DNA of 7,694 nucleotides from NCBI GenBank assembly GCA_002409975.1, contig DHOO01000026.1, positions 14,642 through 22,335 on the forward strand, read 5' to 3'. Below, piece after piece: positions 4,792 to 7,694 of the stretch. Under the pieces are notes generated by a model. That model was not told where the DNA came from. It did no database searches and was given only the letters and a program-made list of their open reading frames with translations. This stretch comes from Firmicutes bacterium UBA5388 (GTDB taxonomy: Bacteria > Bacillota > UBA4882 > UBA10575). Position 1 is the stretch's first letter; each line of letters opens with the position of its first letter. The translations under genes were made by a program, and so were the position numbers.

Positions 4792-7336
4792 GCTTGATCT
4801 TAATTCTACTTCCCTCATCCTCCCCAACTTGCTCAGGCAGATATTTTTGGTATTTATCAAAGACGTAAAGGTCCTCTTCTCCTCTTTGCTCCGCATATTC
4901 CCCGGAGAGTAAATAGGGGGTAATCACGATCACAAATTCACTCTCTTCTTTATTAACAGATGTATAGGAGAATAGAGCGCCCAGCAGTGGAATACTTCCC
5001 AAAAGCGGTATTTTAGTTTTAGAGACACTTTCTTGGGTCTGAATTAAACCGCCGATCACAATCGGATCGCCATCTCTAACCCGAACCGTGGATTCGGTAG
5101 AGCGTTCACTGGTGGCTGGGATCTGTGATTTGTCACTGCCCACAAGGGTATCCGGAACACTCTGGGTGATTTTAGGTTTAATCTCAATGGTAATATCTTT
5201 GTTCGCCGAGACCCAAGGGGTTAACGATACTTGGATGCCGGTTGCCACTTCTACGAGTTTAGTTTCGGTAGTTTCTTTGTCATTGGAGCCACTAGTCTTA
5301 ATTAATACTGTCCGCGGGTAACGACTAGTAACATTGAAATTGGCGTTATGCCCATTTAAAGTAGTAATCTGCGGGTTGGCCGATAAGTGAGCATTGCCTT
5401 CACTAACTAAAGCTTCCAACCATAATTTGACATCATAAGCGGCCCGGGAGCCGGGAACGATTACTTGGCCAAAGAGGGATTTCATCGAGTCCCAAACTAG
5501 ATTCGTAACTTCACCATCAGCTGCCGCCTCCGCTTTAGTCAGACCAAATTTTTTCCCTGAAGATCTGTTGATTTGCACCACCATAACATCAAAAAGGATC
5601 AAGGGATTAGCAAGATCGATTTTCTCAAGATAGGTTGCCACCTGCTTAATCCGGTTCTCCGTTCCCGTAATGGCGATGGCGTTCGCTTCTTTAACCACCA
5701 TCACATCGGTTTTTGCTAAAGTGGACGGGAAAAGCTTTAAGGCCTCCTCTGCCTTAAGGTGTTGAAGGCGGATAATCTCTGTCCGCAGTTGATTTTCCGA
5801 CCGGTCACAAAGCGTGAGAAAATCTTTGATCTGCTTCTGTACTTCCCGACTGCCACTAACTAAAAGGGCGTTTTGTTCCTTAAAAGCGATGATATTGGCG
5901 CGGGGAAGATGGGCCGGAAGATTATTGAAGATATACTCAACATTTGTAAATTGTAGCGGGTAAAGCTCGGTCTCTAACAAATCAGTTGTTTCCGGACGCA
6001 GGTTCCGTCCATCACCAATCAGATAGACATTATCTTTTAGAAGAAAAGTGAAAGGAGTGCCTTTCAGCAGTAAAGAAAAGGCTTCTTCTAAAGTCACGCC
6101 TTTTACGGAGAGGTTATTAACGGTGTAGGTAACATGGTTAAAGATTAAAATATTACGCTGCACTTTTTTAGCCAGGTCAGATAGTACCTGGGGTAAAGAG
6201 GCATTAACCAGTTCCAACTCAAAAAGATCACTTTCTGAGTCGTAATAAATCTTGCTGTTTGCTTGCAGTGAAGAGCGGTTGACATAGTAACTCCCGGCTC
6301 TCTGCTCTAACACAAAATTATTGTTCTCCACTAAAGAGCGGAGTCCGGTTTCCAGCGGCAAATCTGCAAATTTTATTGTAATCGGGCCTTTGACCTCCCG
6401 CTCATAAAGGATATTGATACCCGCTTGCCGGGCAATCTCATCCAAAATCCTACTGATGTCAATATTTTTGGCTTCAATGGAGAGTAACTCCTCTTCAAAC
6501 TTAAGACTAAATCCTCCTTCGCCTCTGGTTATCCGGAATAAATTATCTCCTTCTTTAAGCAGAAACAAGTTATTAGTCTGGCAAAGTAATTTGAGGCCTG
6601 TTTCTAGCGATAAATTTTGGAAAAAGACACTGACATTTGTATTTAAGTCAGCATCGGTGACTACCGAGCAGTCAGCTTCTGCCGATATTTGACGCGCTAA
6701 ATCACGAATACTAACATTTTTCGCATTCAGAGATAACTTCCGATCTTTCCAACCCATACTGAGATTCTCCGCGGAGATTGGTTTTTTTAGCAAACGGATT
6801 AAGTCTGTTTGCTTTTTAATTTCCAAACCGGCCTCTTCCGCAATTAACCCCAGTAAAGTGTCAAAAGGAACGTTTTTTAAGGATAAGGTAATTAAGACCT
6901 CGGCCTCGCGAGGGAAGATGATATTCTTCTGCGCAATGGCGCTCAATTTTTCCAAAACGAGAACAACCGGAGCCTTGACCAGATTAACCGAAAAAGACTG
7001 CTCCTCAGAAGCGGGTTCCATCTCAATTTGATAATGGGGGAGAGCGGTAAGGTAATAGACAGAGTTTTTCTGTTCATAGCCAAACCCATATTCCTTTGCT
7101 AAAATATCCAGCGCTTCCCGGAAAGTGACTTGATGAAGGTAGAAGGTGGCTTGTCCCTGGATCAGTGGATCGATAATCATATTGAGCTTTTCGGAGTTGG
7201 CTAAGGCTCTTAAGATATCATGAAGATCAGTATCCTTAAAATCTAAGTTACGTCTGGTTTCCGCCGCTGTTAAACCCAGACTGACAAATAAGAGAAGAAG
7301 AACTACCATCCAAGCTATGTTTTTATTCTCCAACAC
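4769..7336 (-). CDS. gspD: GspD/PilQ-like outer-membrane secretin with five STN-type domains
   Basis: An 855-residue secretin, the multimeric outer-membrane channel of type II secretion and type IV pilus systems. A basic start and hydrophobic stretch (about 9-22) ending in LTAA give a signal peptide with likely cleavage near residue 25; no lipobox. Five consecutive STN-like (N0-type) domains follow at about 28-98, 112-186, 198-272, 284-356 and 369-445, each with a strand, a helix with a D-x-x-x-x-L/I-like pattern, a middle N-I/V-x-x strand, a helix such as LETGL or LEEAF, and a closing strand. Two secretin N1-type modules come next (about 452-514 and 515-575), then the secretin core (about 580-810) with LSANPQITTLNG, VRDGDPIVIGGLI and the signature KIPLLGSIPLLGALF, ending ITPYLL. 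A charged tail of about 45 residues completes it. The start is GTG (7336) or the next codon TTG (7333); GGGGG at 7341-7345 suits either. It stands alone on the opposite strand. GspD or PilQ cannot be decided by core sequence. Confidence 0.9.
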   Translation of the reverse strand: MLENKNIAWMVVLLLLFVSLGLTAAETRRNLDFKDTDLHDILRALANSEKLNMIIDPLIQGQATFYLHQVTFREALDILAKEYGFGYEQKNSVYYLTALPHYQIEMEPASEEQSFSVNLVKAPVVLVLEKLSAIAQKNIIFPREAEVLITLSLKNVPFDTLLGLIAEEAGLEIKKQTDLIRLLKKPISAENLSMGWKDRKLSLNAKNVSIRDLARQISAEADCSVVTDADLNTNVSVFFQNLSLETGLKLLCQTNNLFLLKEGDNLFRITRGEGGFSLKFEEELLSIEAKNIDISRILDEIARQAGINILYEREVKGPITIKFADLPLETGLRSLVENNNFVLEQRAGSYYVNRSSLQANSKIYYDSESDLFELELVNASLPQVLSDLAKKVQRNILIFNHVTYTVNNLSVKGVTLEEAFSLLLKGTPFTFLLKDNVYLIGDGRNLRPETTDLLETELYPLQFTNVEYIFNNLPAHLPRANIIAFKEQNALLVSGSREVQKQIKDFLTLCDRSENQLRTEIIRLQHLKAEEALKLFPSTLAKTDVMVVKEANAIAITGTENRIKQVATYLEKIDLANPLILFDVMVVQINRSSGKKFGLTKAEAAADGEVTNLVWDSMKSLFGQVIVPGSRAAYDVKLWLEALVSEGNAHLSANPQITTLNGHNANFNVTSRYPRTVLIKTSGSNDKETTETKLVEVATGIQVSLTPWVSANKDITIEIKPKITQSVPDTLVGSDKSQIPATSERSTESTVRVRDGDPIVIGGLIQTQESVSKTKIPLLGSIPLLGALFSYTSVNKEESEFVIVITPYLLSGEYAEQRGEEDLYVFDKYQKYLPEQVGEDEGSRIKIKPTLPEKE

Positions 7337-7340
7337 TGAA

Positions 7341-7345
7341 CCCCC
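7341..7345 (-). promoter_or_regulatory. Probable secretin ribosome binding site
   Basis: On the coding strand GGGGG stands four bases before GTG (7336) and seven bases before TTG (7333). The purine run can pair with the anti-Shine-Dalgarno only in part. Spacing slightly favours TTG, but GTG is kept because it is the outermost start codon of this open frame near the site. Confidence 0.45.
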
Positions 7346-7350
7346 ATTAC

Positions 7351-7365
7351 AAATTTGGCAAATTT
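7351..7365. repeat. Perfect palindrome in the secretin leader
   Basis: AAATTTG and CAAATTT flank a single base (7358). AATTTGGCA at 7352-7360 is also the exact reverse complement of TGCCAAATT at 7407-7415, 46 bases away. The two sites could be operator-like repeats or the two arms of a hairpin in the secretin 5' leader, ending just before the ribosome binding site. AT-rich sequence makes chance palindromes fairly common. Confidence 0.4.
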
Positions 7366-7366
7366 A

Positions 7367-7560
7367 ATCTTTTTCAGGAATAATTCGGTATTTATTTAAG
7401 TAATCCTGCCAAATTCTGATGGAAACGAGTTTTTACATTCATATAATAATATGTTAAATTATACCAAAATAGGATTCATTTAGTTTTAAATATTTTAAAC
7501 CCGATTATAAAAACTTATATTTTAAGGAATTGCATAATTTATTTATTTAAGATTTAACCA
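7367..7560. other. AT-rich intergenic stretch
   Basis: Very AT-rich spacer between the secretin leader palindrome and the large inverted repeat. Apart from the candidate promoter at 7458-7466 and the palindrome partner at 7407-7415, I see no gene, RNA gene or terminator in it. With 7337-7366 and 7561-7694 it makes up the 358 bases without a gene at the right end. Confidence 0.6.
7458..7466 (-). promoter_or_regulatory. Candidate extended -10 promoter for the secretin gene
   Basis: Read on the minus strand, the sequence TTTTGGTATAAT contains a perfect TATAAT (7463-7458) preceded by TGG, the extended -10 form. No good -35 hexamer is seen 16-18 bases upstream (AAACTA at spacing 17), as is typical for extended -10 promoters. 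A transcript starting near 7451 would carry a leader of about 115 bases. The whole region is very AT-rich, so this could be a chance match. Confidence 0.45.
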
Positions 7561-7674
7561 CATATCTGATTTCGTGACTATTCGATCTATACCAGGGGAA
7601 ATGCTACCGCAAGCTTTCATCGATTTCCCCTGGTGTCTATAGATGTCACGAATTCAGACTAATATATTGATATG
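7561..7674. repeat. Large interrupted inverted repeat (possible cruciform or structured RNA)
   Basis: Four nested pairings share one centre. CATATC (7561-7566) pairs with GATATG (7669-7674); TGATTTCGTGAC (7567-7578) with GTCACGAATTCA (7645-7656), 11 of 12; ATCTAT (7585-7590) with ATAGAT (7639-7644); and ACCAGGGGAAAT (7591-7602) with ATTTCCCCTGGT (7623-7634), perfect over 12. The loop is 20 bases (7603-7622). Unpaired bulges sit at 7579-7584 on the left, 7635-7638 on the right and 7657-7668 on the right. No T-run follows on either strand, so it is not a standard terminator, and no flanking target duplication or open frame was found. It could be a small non-autonomous mobile element, a transposon end, a recombination site or a structured leader of a gene beyond the right edge. 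Confidence 0.6.
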
Positions 7675-7694
7675 CCCACTAGGAATTGTCTAAT

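Noticed and set aside
7442..7447. Plus-strand TATAAT
   Set aside because: No -35 element or TG extension, and no rightward gene follows within the window.
7561..7674. Integron attC site or an intrinsic terminator
   Set aside because: The GTTRRRY/RYYYAAC ends of attC are not seen, and no T-run follows the stem on either strand.

Overview
The window carries a compact block of envelope-machinery genes of the type II secretion / type IV pilus superfamily. Six genes run rightward as one overlapping unit (199-4791), and one long secretin gene runs leftward (7336-4769) and meets them tail to tail. In order they read as GspI-like, GspJ-like and GspK-like minor pseudopilins, a GspL-like protein built as a PilM-PilN fusion, a GspM/PilO-like protein, a GspC/PilP-like protein, and a GspD/PilQ-like secretin. 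The I-J-K-L-M order, the GspK and GspJ family motifs and the membrane-anchored rather than lipidated GspC-like protein favour a type II secretion-like system over a classical type IV pilus. A pilus assignment cannot be excluded, because the ATPase, platform protein, major pilin and prepilin peptidase are not in the window.

How the parts fit together (family knowledge applied to this layout): the I-J-K trio would form the tip complex that primes a pseudopilus. The L- and M-like proteins form the inner-membrane assembly platform that couples to a cytoplasmic ATPase. The C-like protein bridges the platform to the secretin, and the secretin is the outer-membrane gate. The cell should therefore have an outer membrane. 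The moderately AT-rich sequence, GGA-rich ribosome binding sites, GTG starts and strong translational overlaps would suit a diderm Firmicute-like lineage or another deep-branching diderm thermophile or anaerobe. This is inference; nothing in the window fixes the taxon.

Layout. 1-198: no gene; a GC-rich stretch (about 1-130) with several complementary segments, then the ribosome binding site of the first gene. 199-4232: five genes, each overlapping the next. 4233-4341: a 109-base gap with no convincing signal. 4342-4791: the GspC-like gene. 4769-4791: 23-base overlap of the convergent gene ends, with no terminator seen. 7336-4769: the secretin, unusual for five tandem STN-type domains. 7337-7694: no gene; an AT-rich stretch holding a likely secretin promoter, a small palindrome in its leader, and at 7561-7674 a large interrupted inverted repeat of unknown nature.

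The items most worth a second look are the five-STN secretin, the fused and nucleotide-site-degenerate PilM-PilN protein, the large inverted repeat at the right end, and the structured leader at the left end.
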